64,000 nucleotides of DNA from Agelas oroides (taxonomy: Eukaryota > Porifera > Demospongiae > Agelasida > Agelasidae): the NCBI GenBank assembly GCA_949130485.1, contig OX422184.1:9898996-9962995 (forward strand), in the 5' to 3' direction. Made by a program: the position numbers and the translations under genes. This document shows positions 34,510 to 45,010 of the stretch, piece after piece; within the stretch, counting starts at the first letter, position 1; every line of letters begins with the position of its first letter. The notes beneath the pieces are model-generated. The model saw nothing but the letters and a program-made list of their open reading frames with translations. It was not told the origin of the DNA and ran no database searches.

Positions 34510-37500
34510 TCAAACATCTTCCAAAGCATCTATTAATGATACATAGAATATGACTGCCTCCCTCACACTGTGGGGCATGTGGAGACCATGCTCCTCCATT
34601 AGTAGCTCTACTAACTCCAAGAATTCTAAGGAAGCAGGAGGGCTAGGAGGAGAGGTGAACTGTTCAACATACATCATGTCTGTTGGATCCACATGACAGC
34701 TGTGATTGACAGCACCTGTCACAAGACACCAGATAGAGTGGAGGATGGAAACTGGCATGCACAATATACTTCATATGCCAAGGAAAACATTTAATTTAAG
34801 AACTTTGCCACATGCAGGATAATGCAGTATCTTTCTAGTAATAAGTTTAGTACCATTTACCTCTGTTGAGTTCATGGTGCACTTGCACAGCAATGCTACC
34901 ATAATTGCTCTGTACACACTCCTTTGCTCTATTTACCTACCCCCTTCACCTCATGGTACTAGTTTTGCACTCTCAATACAGATTTTCAATCACTCAGGGT
35001 GAAGTTGTATAAGTAATCAGCACATACCTCCAAGTTCAGGCATGAAGAATAACTCATCAGGTATGCCTGGAACAGAAACACTGTAGTGGTTAGGCCTTAT
35101 CTTGTGGGTGTTCCATTCTCTAACACAAAGACAAACTGACACTTTGATTCATAAGTTGTTAGGAAGACAGGAATAAATGTTGAGGTGAATAAATTTGAGG
35201 CAAATTTCATTCACGTATATAGCGACAGTCATGTAGTGTCTACTCAACTGCTGTTATCATCATGGAAGTACGACTAAGCTTAATCTTGAGGTCAAAGTAT
35301 GCAGTTATGCTTACGTATGAACAGGATTTGTATCGTCAAACAATGCTTCATACTTCAATCCCTGTTGCAATCAAGATAGTAATGTAAAGCTTGGTGGAAG
35401 GGAAGCAGCATTGTCATCACTCATTATGACACACAGTGCTGTACCAACAGCAACATTCCAACAAAATGTAGAAATGTAGCACAGTTGCATGCATAAATTT
35501 TAATCACCTCAAAGAAATTCAGCCACCAATCTGTATTCCACCTGCGAAATTGGCTCCACCATGCTTCAATTCTCTAAATAAAATAGTCCTATATGGCAAT
35601 ACGATTATCAACACAACAAATATAAGTAATTACACATACCTGGTTAGATACAGATTTTCCATATCGAAAGCTTTTGTCTTGGAGGGGACCACTTCTTCGG
35701 AGAAAAGGCTGTATGTATGCAAGTCTGCTGTTTTCTGTCCCCAGATCACAGCGTAGCAATTTTGGGGCACCTATAATGTATATTATGTTATCTTCAGTCC
35801 AATGTAATTATTATTATGGTAGACTTTACCTTTCAAGTGCTTAACTGCCCTTAGGTAGTAACCAGCCACAACTCTGGGGTCATTGTTAGATGTCCCAACT
35901 TCCAACCATACGATCCTTCTTGAGTAGCTATATGTAAAAGATTACTAACTCATCACAAGACATTTTCGTGTAATGACTGTAATCAATATTATACACTACG
36001 CTTACCCATCTATACATCCATGTATAGCAAATCCATATGGTTTCAACTTATCATATCCATCACAATGCCACACTTCATTTGGTCCCTGATAAAGTAATGT
36101 TACAACATGGTAGTAGAAACTTTAGCTAATATTTGCACTGGAAAGCTTACTTTTACATGATACAATCGTCTTTTCAGTTTCCTTTTCCTTCTCATTGCAA
36201 CATCATCTGGGTCAACACACGAAAGCACAACCCTAACAGTGTCCCTGCAGTTCATTGGCGAAATATCAGGCATATGTGACTATTACTAAATATAGCTAGT
36301 ATAGTTAGTATAGTATCACACGTGATCGATTCATAGAAAATTTTAGCTATTTTCTGCACGTGAAATAGGGTAAATCAACAATCAGATTGCTCAAAGGCCA
36401 TCTAGAGTAAGTTAGCAATTATCGGACGACAGGTATATTCGGACACTCAAACGCGGAGGGAAAACTGCGTAAACATTCGGCGATACCACAAGACTGTAGC
36501 TGAGGTACGTGGTACCTTGTGTACCAAAAATGACGCCCGCGCATTGTTTCCTGTTGGCGCTAGAAGCGATAAAATGGCCGTCCGAAAAACATCAATATTC
36601 GGAAAAGTGTATGTATTTTCAGACACTGTTGTTTGTGCCTTCTCTGAAGCTGCTTTTGGAGAGATTTTAGCATCGATACGATGCCCCAAGACCTCCCCAA
36701 TTCGCAATATATTTTGGTAGCGGTAGCTACTTTGAACACTCAGGGGCGCAGCTGAACATGGACCAGTCCGATTCGATCGATATCGGACGGTGAAATTTGT
36801 CATTTCTTGCTGTGTTGTCTCCAAACAAGTTGAAGTCTCCACCATATTAGCATCAGTAGAATCTACAGGCTCTTGGCTACATGCTGGTACTTGTCCGGAG
36901 TTTGTGCGTTAAGTAGTTCTCGAGATATAAATATATTTCATGTTTCTTTCCATAAACTACGCTGGTTGATTTATGTGCAGCATAAATAGGTGAGTTCAAA
37001 CGATATCGTGCAATATCTCGAGAACTACTCAACGCACAAACACCGGACAAATACCAGCATGTAGCCAAGAGCCTGTAGATTCTACTGATGCTAATATGGT
37101 GGAGACTTCTACTTGTTTGGAGACAACACTACAAGAAATGACAAATTTCACCGTCCGATATCGATCGAATCGGACTGGTCCATGTTCAGCTGCGCCCCTG
37201 AGTGTTCAAAGCAGCTACCGCTACCAAAATATATTGCGAATTGGGGAGGTCTTGGGGCATCGTATCGATGCTAAAATCTCTCCAAAAGCAGCTTCAGAGA
37301 AGGCACAAACAACAGTGTCTGAAAATACATACACTTTTCCGAATATTGATGTTTTTCGGACGGCCATTTTATCGCTTCTAGCGCCAACAGGAAACAATGC
37401 GCGGGCGTCATTTTTTGGTACACAAGGTACCACATACCTCAGCTACAGTCTTGTGGTATCGCCGAATGTTTACGCAGTTTTCCCTCCGCGTTTGAGTGTC

Positions 37501-38161
37501 CGAATATACCTGTCGTCCGATGATTGCTAACTTACTCTACTGCAGCAAAACTAATACAAGTTTGACTGTTTAACAATGTGCATATATAGTAGTACACTAA
37601 TTCTGTGAATTGCAGCTGTTTAGTTGTGAACTACAGCACAGATTTTAGCACAAACATGATCGTGTAAATAGCAGAGTTTACTGTGAATTTTTGATATTAA
37701 ACAAAAGTAAACTGTGCTACTAACTTATACTGATTAGAAGGAAGTCCTACACAATGTTGACTGTCCTTCCCACAGGCATTCCATACTTTTGTTTTAGTCT
37801 GTGACACATTGCCCTACAACCAAGGAGTACTCCCGATCCATGAAGCTCCTTCTACAACAAACCAAAACATCAAGGTCTTCATCTAGAAACGGTATAAACT
37901 GCTACAAAAAATATAGCTGCAACCTACCCGGATTAGTTCTTCCACTAATTGTAAGTGACGAACACTGTATCTATCGACTCGTCTCTTTAGTCCGAGTTTG
38001 CAAAGAACCCTCTTTAGTTGTCGCAACGACAGTGTTATTCCATGCACTAAAAGTATAAAGCACAATATCATACGGTACGTGTACCCTTCTAGAAAGTAGT
38101 AATGTATCAATTGGTCTCGCTGTATCCCACGCAGCTGCGCTGGCGACGACGGTGGCAGCAT
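34510..38161 (-). CDS. Integrase-core (DDE) protein, 10 exons, possibly domesticated
   Basis: Minus-strand exons: 37928-38161, about 37767-37852, 36151-36244, 36006-36085, 35830-35927, 35640-35770, 35508-35573, 35315-35361, 35028-35119, 34510-34715, about 377 residues. The N-terminus carries a helix-turn-helix-like region (YTYRMILCFILLVHGITLSL). The integrase fold has VWHCDGYDKLKPYG, IDGYSRRIVWLEVGTSNNDP, LRCDLGTENSRLAY and NQRIEAWWSQF. This gives a triad of D147, D206 and E244, with 37 residues between the last two, near the classic D35E. A C-terminal piece has EWNTHKIRPN. Phases agree at every junction and donors are GT, except exon 2, whose donor is not canonical. The family is widespread in sponges and cnidarians. 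The foldback element at 36405 sits in intron 2. It could be a functional host gene or a recently silenced transposon gene. Confidence 0.8.
36405..37537. mobile_element. 1133-bp foldback element with 524-bp arms
   Basis: Left arm 36405-36928 and right arm 37013-37537 are near-identical reverse complements, separated by an 84-bp spacer. The ends are GAGTAAGTTAGCAAT and its complement, flanked by TA on both sides (36403-36404, 37538-37539), a Tc1/mariner-like target duplication. The arms differ by only a few changes, for example a run of five versus six A (T on the other strand) near 36530/37410. Each arm contains one open frame of about 130 codons (SSYRYQNILRIGEVLGHRID); I do not recognise it and doubt it is a gene. 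Confidence 0.9.
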
Positions 38162-38204
38162 TCTCAGAACTTGATACAGGCACTTGATGGTACAGTACAA
38201 CTAT

Positions 38205-38235
38205 AAGTCCGCGTGCATGCGCTGATGCCCATTGG
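38205..38235 (-). promoter_or_regulatory. Conserved CCAAT/GCATGC block upstream of the integrase-core gene
   Basis: On the minus strand this reads CCAATGGGCATC, then AGCGCATGCACGCGGACTT. It parallels the block after minisatellite copies 1 and 2 and lies about 45-75 bp before the start codon at 38161. Confidence 0.5.
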
Positions 38236-38240
38236 ATAGA

Positions 38241-38374
38241 TTTGCACTGGAGAAATGTGAGATTTGCACTGGAGAAATGTGAGATTTGCACTGGAGAAAT
38301 GTGAGATTCGCACTGGAGAAATATGAGATTTGCACTGGAGAAATGTGAGATTTGGACTGGGGACTGGAGAAATT
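38241..38374 (-). repeat. 22-bp minisatellite, copy 3 (5 exact-length units)
   Basis: Five consecutive 22-bp units run from 38241 to 38350, followed by a partial unit with TTTGGACTGG and GGACTGGAGAAATTTCG. The outer flank matches the outer flank of copy 1. It lies directly upstream of the integrase-core gene, in the same orientation relative to that gene as copy 2 is to the kinase. Confidence 0.95.
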
Positions 38375-38439
38375 TCGATGAGTGAAATTCGAAGCGGGAA
38401 TGGCCCCAACGGGCCACCGTAAACATGTATTGAACCATG

Positions 38440-39195
38440 CTGTATTTGTGTCGCTTCCCAGTCTCATCTGCAAAATTGAGTGTACAAATTCAACTACAAT
38501 GCATTTGTGGGTGAAACCTTAATTAGCATGCAGTCGAAACTTCTATTGATGACATAGGTGAGAAATTTGTGTGGCATACAAGTCCATTTTTGGCCATCAT
38601 GGGATTTGTATGCCATTCCAAATAGGTACACAAAATGGGAAAACTTTTGGTCCTAGTTTTAATTTTAATGTCCCACCACATTAAAACTGCCTCATGTAGC
38701 ACAAGCAAAGATCTAGGCACTCTCTAAAGTTTGCATGTGTGTAAGGTGCTGCGCCCATGGGCACTCTTTTGCAAGACTACGGTAGTTGCATACTCTCCGT
38801 GCGGAAACTGGTGGAAATACTAAGCAAAATGTTAAGCTCACTAAAATTAACCACACCAACTCCCAACTGAAAGACGTTCATTCAGGTTTGCCCCAAATAC
38901 ATAGTCATAGTCCAAATGAAGTAATTCCTACTGCTTCAACACTTTCAAATAGGTGTGTTGAGGTATAGTTGATAAGCCACAGGTTACCTAGACAACACCA
39001 CAGTTCAGATAGAGACTGAAACTTGTCTGATGCTTTAGACCCTGCCTGTGCACACCCTTTAGTTTTTTAAGCAACCAGTTCTATTTTATACCAGCTCCAT
39101 ATACACAGGAAGTGCAGTAGCACATGACAAACTATAAAGCAGACAGTTCCTACAACACCATGTTTATCAATGTTGAAATAGACAAGAAACCTTAC
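38440..39195. other. Intergenic, nothing recognised
   Basis: No supported exon, TIR or tandem repeat is seen between minisatellite copy 3 and the next gene fragment. Confidence 0.5.
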
Positions 39196-39662
39196 CTTGA
39201 ATATCAATGATTGTGCGCCGAAAAAGGTGATATGTGCTGTGCACATAATATCGCCTAGTCAGGAGGTAGCTTGTTGATCGTGTCACCACCTTTGGTCTGC
39301 CTGACAAGATCCGCATAGTACCACTAGGCAGAATCCGAAAGTAGGTTGGCTTTGTTCCATTTGGCTTCCAAGACCCTAAGTCGTCAGCTTTCAGATCCGC
39401 AAAGCGTACATCATCTACATCGATGATAAAAGATGCATTCTTTGTAACACCCATCGGTTGTACGTGACACACTTTGTCTTGATCTAGCTCTGGGTCCATC
39501 AAAATCCGTACCACCTGCTCTGCAGGGTACCCAGATATCACATTAGAAAACACTGGAAGCTCAGGATCATCATTGTAGAAGGTCGTTGTACTCAACTGCT
39601 GCTCTTCATGTTCACTATCACAGGCATGGAATAGAAACGGTTATTGTACTAGATGCAAATAA

Positions 39663-39733
39663 TAGTTACATTCCCCAGACGGAAAAGCATGAGCCCGAAG
39701 GGCGAATGCTGTTCTGTCTGGGGAATGTAACTA
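39663..39733. repeat. Near-perfect hairpin, 71 bp
   Basis: Arms TAGTTACATTCCCCAGAC and GTCTGGGGAATGTAACTA enclose a smaller stem AGCAT/ATGCT around GAGCCCGAAGGGCGA. It lies in the intron between exons at 39.6 and 40.5 kb. Confidence 0.9.
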
Positions 39734-39988
39734 ATTTGTTGGATGGTACCCGTAGCAACCCACTGCCATACCCATTATCACCTCCACCCCTTCCACTTCG
39801 TGTTATTCAAGTTCAAAGATTTGGTTGCTAAGCAACATCCAACAAGATCAGATAAATGTGATTTATGTAGCTATATATGACTTGAAGCCCTAAACTATCT
39901 GCATATTACCATGGAAACCACAATTAACTTGCTATACAAGTGCTGAAATACATGTGTTCTGTCGCTGAACAGAAATTACGCTAACATA

Positions 39989-40388
39989 AGCCGGTCATTA
40001 TTTACCGGAACGGAACAGGTTTGAATATGTGTGCTACCACACATGACTGCCAAATGTCGCATTGTGCAGTGAAATGCATAGTTACCGGCTGTCAAGAATC
40101 CTGGTAATAGGAAGCATTTATGCATCTGCTGGGAAAACAAAAGGTAAGTAGCATGCATGCTCAGACTACTTCCCTACGTAAAACCTGCTACAGTATAATT
40201 CGTCAGCGCTTACATTTACACTTCAACTAGTGTATGAACCTTCACTTACCATCAAAAACAAGTATCACGCCCAGAAACTAGAGTAATTAAACGCACAAGG
40301 TTGGATTGCATGCCAGTCGTGCACTGGCTCCGTTCCGTAAAATAATGTGACGAAACTGTTTCGTTCCGTTCCGTAGAATAATGACGGC
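39989..40388. mobile_element. hAT-type MITE, 400 bp
   Basis: Inverted ends GCCGGTCATTATTTACCGG at the left and a complementary TACGGAACGGAAC/GCCGTCATTATT set at the right, flanked by an exact 8-bp duplication CTAACATA (39981-39988 and 40389-40396). It is non-coding and sits in an intron of the MULE-like fragment. Confidence 0.8.
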
Positions 40389-41034
40389 CTAACATAACAC
40401 TGTACAGAAATCCCGACTCAAAATGCAGAGATTCACTCAGCTCCCTTTCCCAGGAGAAGGGGGAAGCATAACTACACACATACACAAATAATCATACAAA
40501 GACCGTACAAGCGTCCTTACCGCTTCTTGCAAACAGCGGGAGAGTCAGATGGGATATCGCTATCATCACCACTGAAAGAAAGGCCATTTGAGAATGAGTG
40601 GACGTCTCAGATCTATTCATCATGAAATGACAAACCTGGACTCCGATGAGGAAGAAGGCGGACACTTAGTAGGAGTAAAAACCTTGGTCGTAGATCTGCT
40701 TGGAGCGGCCTGCTCATCATCACTTTCTGACGAAATGATATTTATTGGCCTCGTCCATCGTTTCAGGCACGTTCATCACCTCAGCCACGTTCAACACTTC
40801 ACCTCATCCGCCAGACTGTTGGAACCAACGTGGCACGCAGGGCTACATAAGCGCGTGATGCTATTTATGTCATTAAAACGTACCCCACTTATGGAAAATT
40901 CTATTATTAGTAACATCGGCCACTCCCGTTTTACCGCCATGCACGCGACCTTCGTACCAAGCTACTTAGTCTCGTTCCTAAACCACTGAGACCGCTGACT
41001 CTGAGTGGGGTCTGTGCACGACTACCCAACAGTC

Positions 41035-41240
41035 GAGTCCATAATCGAGTCCATAGTCCAGTCCATAGTCCAGTCCACGGTCCAGTCCAGAGTCCAGAGT
41101 CCAGGTTTTGTACCTACCCGTGTCCATTTGGATATAGAAGTTGACCATTCAAACAGCAGTGTTCATTTGAATATACAAGTTCACCATTCAAATGACTGCA
41201 TTTACATTTGGATAGTGAAGTTGACCATTCAAATGAGGCA
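41035..41240. repeat. Two adjoining tandem repeats
   Basis: 41035-41105 is a degenerate array of GAGTCCATAGTCCAGTCC-like units. 41120-41240 holds three to four units of about 45 bp containing CATTTGGATATAGAAGTTGACCA-like sequence in shorter variants, each ending ACCATTCAAA. No gene is seen around it. Confidence 0.7.
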
Positions 41241-41309
41241 ATTGCTTGCTTCCATGATGGACCATCCAAATGTAATTTCAGTATCCAAATCTGAAAGGAA
41301 GGTTTAGGC

Positions 41310-42229
41310 ACTAATCACCCCCCATAAAGGCTTTCTCAGCACAGCATTAACAGGACAAATGCTACCTGGTTACAGATTTTGAATTTGGGTTTCTAATTTC
41401 AGAATTCGGCCTCCGGAAACTTATGATTTCAGGATTTCAGTTTACAACTTGCCGCCGCCTCCAACTTCAGCGCAAGTCGTGGCCCGTCGGGTGAGTGTAC
41501 TATCCGGCCAAGTGGCTTTCAGTCTATTCATGTCACGCGATTTCAAACAAAGGCTGACATATGGAGAAATAAGTGATCATTTGCTACATTTTCACCCATT
41601 AAGGTCTGACTCTCACTAGCTTCGTTCCCAGGCCAGAAAAGGAGAAAGAGCCAGGTTTCAGTCGTTCGCACATGCGCTTAATCGCCATGGAATTCCACCG
41701 CTTCCGCATACTATTCGACGCCAATATTGATACTAGGCGTTACACTGTCCATAGATTTATCATAGCAGCATATGGCCTTCAAAGAAACTCACTCGATTGT
41801 ACTCATCCAGCGGCCAATCTGAAGCTTAAAAGTGAAAGTGGGAGTTCCCGTGGAGTCGATTGATGACAAGAAGAGGCTACCTACCGATAAAAACATCGCA
41901 AGAGGTAACTTGGGCTTCCATTGCACTTCCATCTGCCGTTTCTGCTAGAGATCTGCATTGATAAACAGTGCCAGAGGTTGTGTTTCATGTGATCTCCAGA
42001 CATGTCTGGAGCCACTTTGATAGTTACATATATGTAACAGCTTTTCGCAGACCTGTTCATAAAATGTGAACTGATCCTCGCACAGGTCACACACACAGCA
42101 GTGATTCGTTTTCACCCCTTTTTGGACATTGTGCAAGCTAGCTTTTTATTCATTCATTTTAATATTCATACTAAGTTACCGAACCTTCATCGTATCATTC
42201 TACCAGCGCAAGTAACAAAAAAAAACAGC
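41310..42229. other. Intergenic, nothing recognised
   Basis: Only short frames without recognisable motifs occur between the tandem repeats and the integrase-like fragment. Confidence 0.45.
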
Positions 42230-42572
42230 ATGGCTACCCAGTCACTAGATGATCTTGAGGACTTCACCTATTTTCAGAATACTTACTCCGAAATGAGAAT
42301 GGAACTGTTTAGATACCCACTTTGTCTAGTTTCGTCAAAATATTAGACTATTTTCAGAATACTCTCCACTTTATCACGGATGCCGACCAGCAATTGAAGT
42401 TAGCATGGATAAAGTGAAGGAATTAAGGATGCTGGGGTTTACATGGACCAAAATAGCCAAGTTACTCGATATCAGTAGACGAACTTTGTATCGTCGTTTG
42501 GATGCGTCAGGTTTGATGGGATATAGTGATGTTAGTGACCAGGATCTAATTCTTTCCAGCCACAGCGTTTAG
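42230..42572 (+). pseudogene. Integrase-family N-terminal fragment with helix-turn-helix
   Basis: An ATG at 42230 opens MATQSLDDLEDFTYFQNTYS and stops at 42345. Directly after, an ATG at 42405 opens KELRMLGFTWTKIAKLLDIS, then RRTLYRRLDASGL and a stop at 42570. The second part is a helix-turn-helix typical of the start of integrase-core proteins in sponges, cnidarians and fish, with a different sequence from the gene at 34.5-38.2 kb. TTTTCAGAATACT is duplicated at the break. No integrase core follows. Confidence 0.55.
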
Positions 42573-43579
42573 TTGTAGAATACATAAATGCATTCCTACG
42601 AGCTTGCTGGTAGCCAGGGTTAACTTTCTGCAGTGCTTTCCCTAATTTGTCCTTAGGCAACTTTCACTCCTTCTGATGCCAAAAGACCACACACAGTTTT
42701 GCGTCCATATGTTGGCCCCACCTAATTGACATACCATCATACACTGTCTAGATAGCTTTGCGCGTCAGGCATGGAGGCAAGTGGACAATACCACAATTGG
42801 GTGGTTGATCGGCAATCATTGTGAAAAAAAAACCCTTCCATCCAACTCATTGCTTCAACTGCCTTCGGTAGTGGATCCTTTGCAGTGTGTCAAGCGATGT
42901 TAGTCACACCATTAAGTCGACCTTGGGACCTTTTCTTGAATTTTCTGTATTTTCCACCATTTATTTGATCTCTCACAGGTGGTATTGAAATTATCCCCCA
43001 CGGTCAAAATGACCTAAAATGATGTGGACGACCAAGAGGTTCGTCAATGACTCATGGCTCTCGCAGCTTTTATGCACGAAAAAGGTTTGAGCAGTAATTT
43101 TTTCAAGCTCACAGCAGTAAATGTTTGTGGCTAGAAAAATGACTTTTTTGAAAAAAAATGACCCAAAAGTTGTCAAATAGGGGACGTTCTTATCTGAAAT
43201 AAAAAAAAAAAACAACCAAATATCTGTTGCACCCTGATGGCTAGAGGCTAGAAAAACAGCCCAAAATGAGAGGGACTCTTTCCTGATATTTTCGGATTCT
43301 TTTCTACCAATTATTTGCTTTATCTCTCTCTCACAGCTGCACACACACCCATACAGCCATTGACATCCAGCAGGGAAGCTCGAAGTGTATCGAGTCTTTT
43401 CCAGCCCCAAGTACCTGAGTAAGAATATATGCTAACCCTTCACATTGTGTTCCAGTGAATCCCTACTTTAAAATGTTTGCTGTCAACCAGCCTCAGGTAC
43501 TACAAGCAGCAGTCCCTATCACCAAACGCCAACATATGCAGACCCATCCTGTCTTGGTAACTTCACAAGTCAACTCATG
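42573..43579. other. Intergenic, nothing recognised
   Basis: Contains A-rich tracts near 43130-43215. The longest frame (minus, about 140 codons) is low complexity with no motif. Confidence 0.45.
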
Positions 43580-43768
43580 TAGCTGGTGAAACTTTATAAA
43601 TCATTAATTAGGCCACACATGGAGTATGCTTGTCCAGTCTGGGACCCACACCTTAAGAAGCACATCCAAGCTCGTGAAAACGTGCAGAAGTTTGCTCTGA
43701 GGGTCTGCTCTAAATCATGGAGCTCTGACTATGCTACAATTCTTGATACTCTTAGCATACATATGTGA
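43580..43768 (+). pseudogene. LINE reverse transcriptase C-terminal fragment
   Basis: The frame reads LYKSLIRPHMEYACPVWDPH, then VQKFALRVCSKSWSSDYATI, the conserved thumb region of CR1/jockey-type LINEs. It is only about 60 codons, with no other part of the element nearby. Its sequence is unlike the corresponding part of the LINE at 23-26 kb. Confidence 0.85.
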
Positions 43769-45010
43769 ACGCATCAAGTAAAATCAGGTATTGTAGACAC
43801 TTGATCAAAAATTGTGTTTTTGATGCAGTTGAGTACTGGCAATGCGTGAACTATCTCTTGTCCAAATTTGGTGACGAACAGTACATGATTCATAATAGAA
43901 TTAATTAAACTATATGACATTTTCAACACTGCGACAATGGGATGCACAGGTGGTACTGAATGCCTCAGTCACACACCTGGCAGCCACTCAGTATGTGCTG
44001 TCAGAACTCCATTAGGGGTTGACCGGAAAATTCTATCAGGAAAGAACCCATACTGAGTGGTTTTCTCACTCTAAATGCTCAGAACATCTTGCCTCATGCT
44101 GGAAATAAAGGAATTTAGATGCTATGAGGCGAAAACAGAGGAATGTGAAAAGGCCAGCAGTCGCCAAGGCTGTTTCTCCTACAGACAGCCTGGATATGAG
44201 GCTATGTAAACACGTGAACCAGCAGTTTCCCCGTAACAGTTGTCATACCTCCACTATTCTTGTAGTGCATCATCTTGTGAACAAACTGGCATGGCTAGAG
44301 GGACATGATTATATTGAACAGCAACTTTAAGAGTTTAGTGGTGAGGAATAGGAGCGTTATGCATTATTCTACAAATTTCTTGTCCATTACACCCGATAGC
44401 GGCCAAATGCGCCCGCACTTCGCTTCCGCTATTTATCGTGATCGCTACGCCTTTTTGGACTTGGAGTTAGTTATTATGTGTAACAGGAAGTCAATCGAAG
44501 CATAATTAGCTACTGTGTCCTATAGGGACTTCCCATATGAAAACATTATGACACGTTTGCTGTAATCAGCTACTTGTAACTTTACAAGCCTACAACAAAA
44601 AAATCTTGTACATTGTTATTATGGGGAAACAGTCTCAGATTTGACACTTTTTACTTTATTGAAGTTTAGCAATCATATATTCTGCTATAATACACTCTTT
44701 ATCATGACCATCATCCTTTTCTCTTTCATTTGGTATCTTTCATGCAGGGTTACCTTACAGAAAACCCAGTGTAATATCGTCCATAAGTACCGCGAGTCAA
44801 CTCGGTTCTGTATACTATGAGCACTAGGGACTTTCCAAATATGTGACCATATTTTATGATGCAATGAGTAAAACCCTTTAATACGGTGTGGAGCTTGCAT
44901 ATCGAAGACAGCTGCTTCTTTTGATGCCTGGCATAACATATTTTTCAAGGATTTGGCGGGTGTAATTTGGCAAATGGCGAGCGCGCTACAAGCAGTAAAC
45001 GGATGTCGTA
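43769..45010. other. Intergenic, nothing recognised
   Basis: Several short frames on both strands; none carries a motif I can name. Confidence 0.45.

Larger units (their letters stand above)
39196..40726 (-). pseudogene. N-terminal exons of a second MULE-like gene
   Basis: Three exons on the minus strand join in phase: 40636-40726, 40521-40571 and 39196-39614. The first two encode a Ser/acidic stretch (SSESDDEQAAPSRSTTK, then SGDDSDIPSDSPAVCKKR). The third contains SFIIDVDDVRFADLKADDLG, SWKPNGTKPTYFRI and RRYYVHSTYHLFRRTIIDIQ. It resembles the N-terminal region of MULE-type proteins of sponges and cnidarians. The exon ends at a proper GTAAGG donor, but no downstream exon was found toward 38.4 kb, so the gene is truncated or very long-introned. 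The start codon lies upstream and is not identified. Confidence 0.6.

Noticed and set aside
36447-37530. Matching frames of about 130-145 codons on opposite strands
   Set aside because: They are the two arms of the foldback element. No motif, and the outer ends run into the TIR, so I do not call a gene.
41005-41307. Frame with IVQSIVQSTVQSRVQS
   Set aside because: Translation of a degenerate tandem repeat.
42991-43410. 139-codon minus frame
   Set aside because: Low-complexity Phe/Lys tracts from A/T runs, no motif, no splice context.
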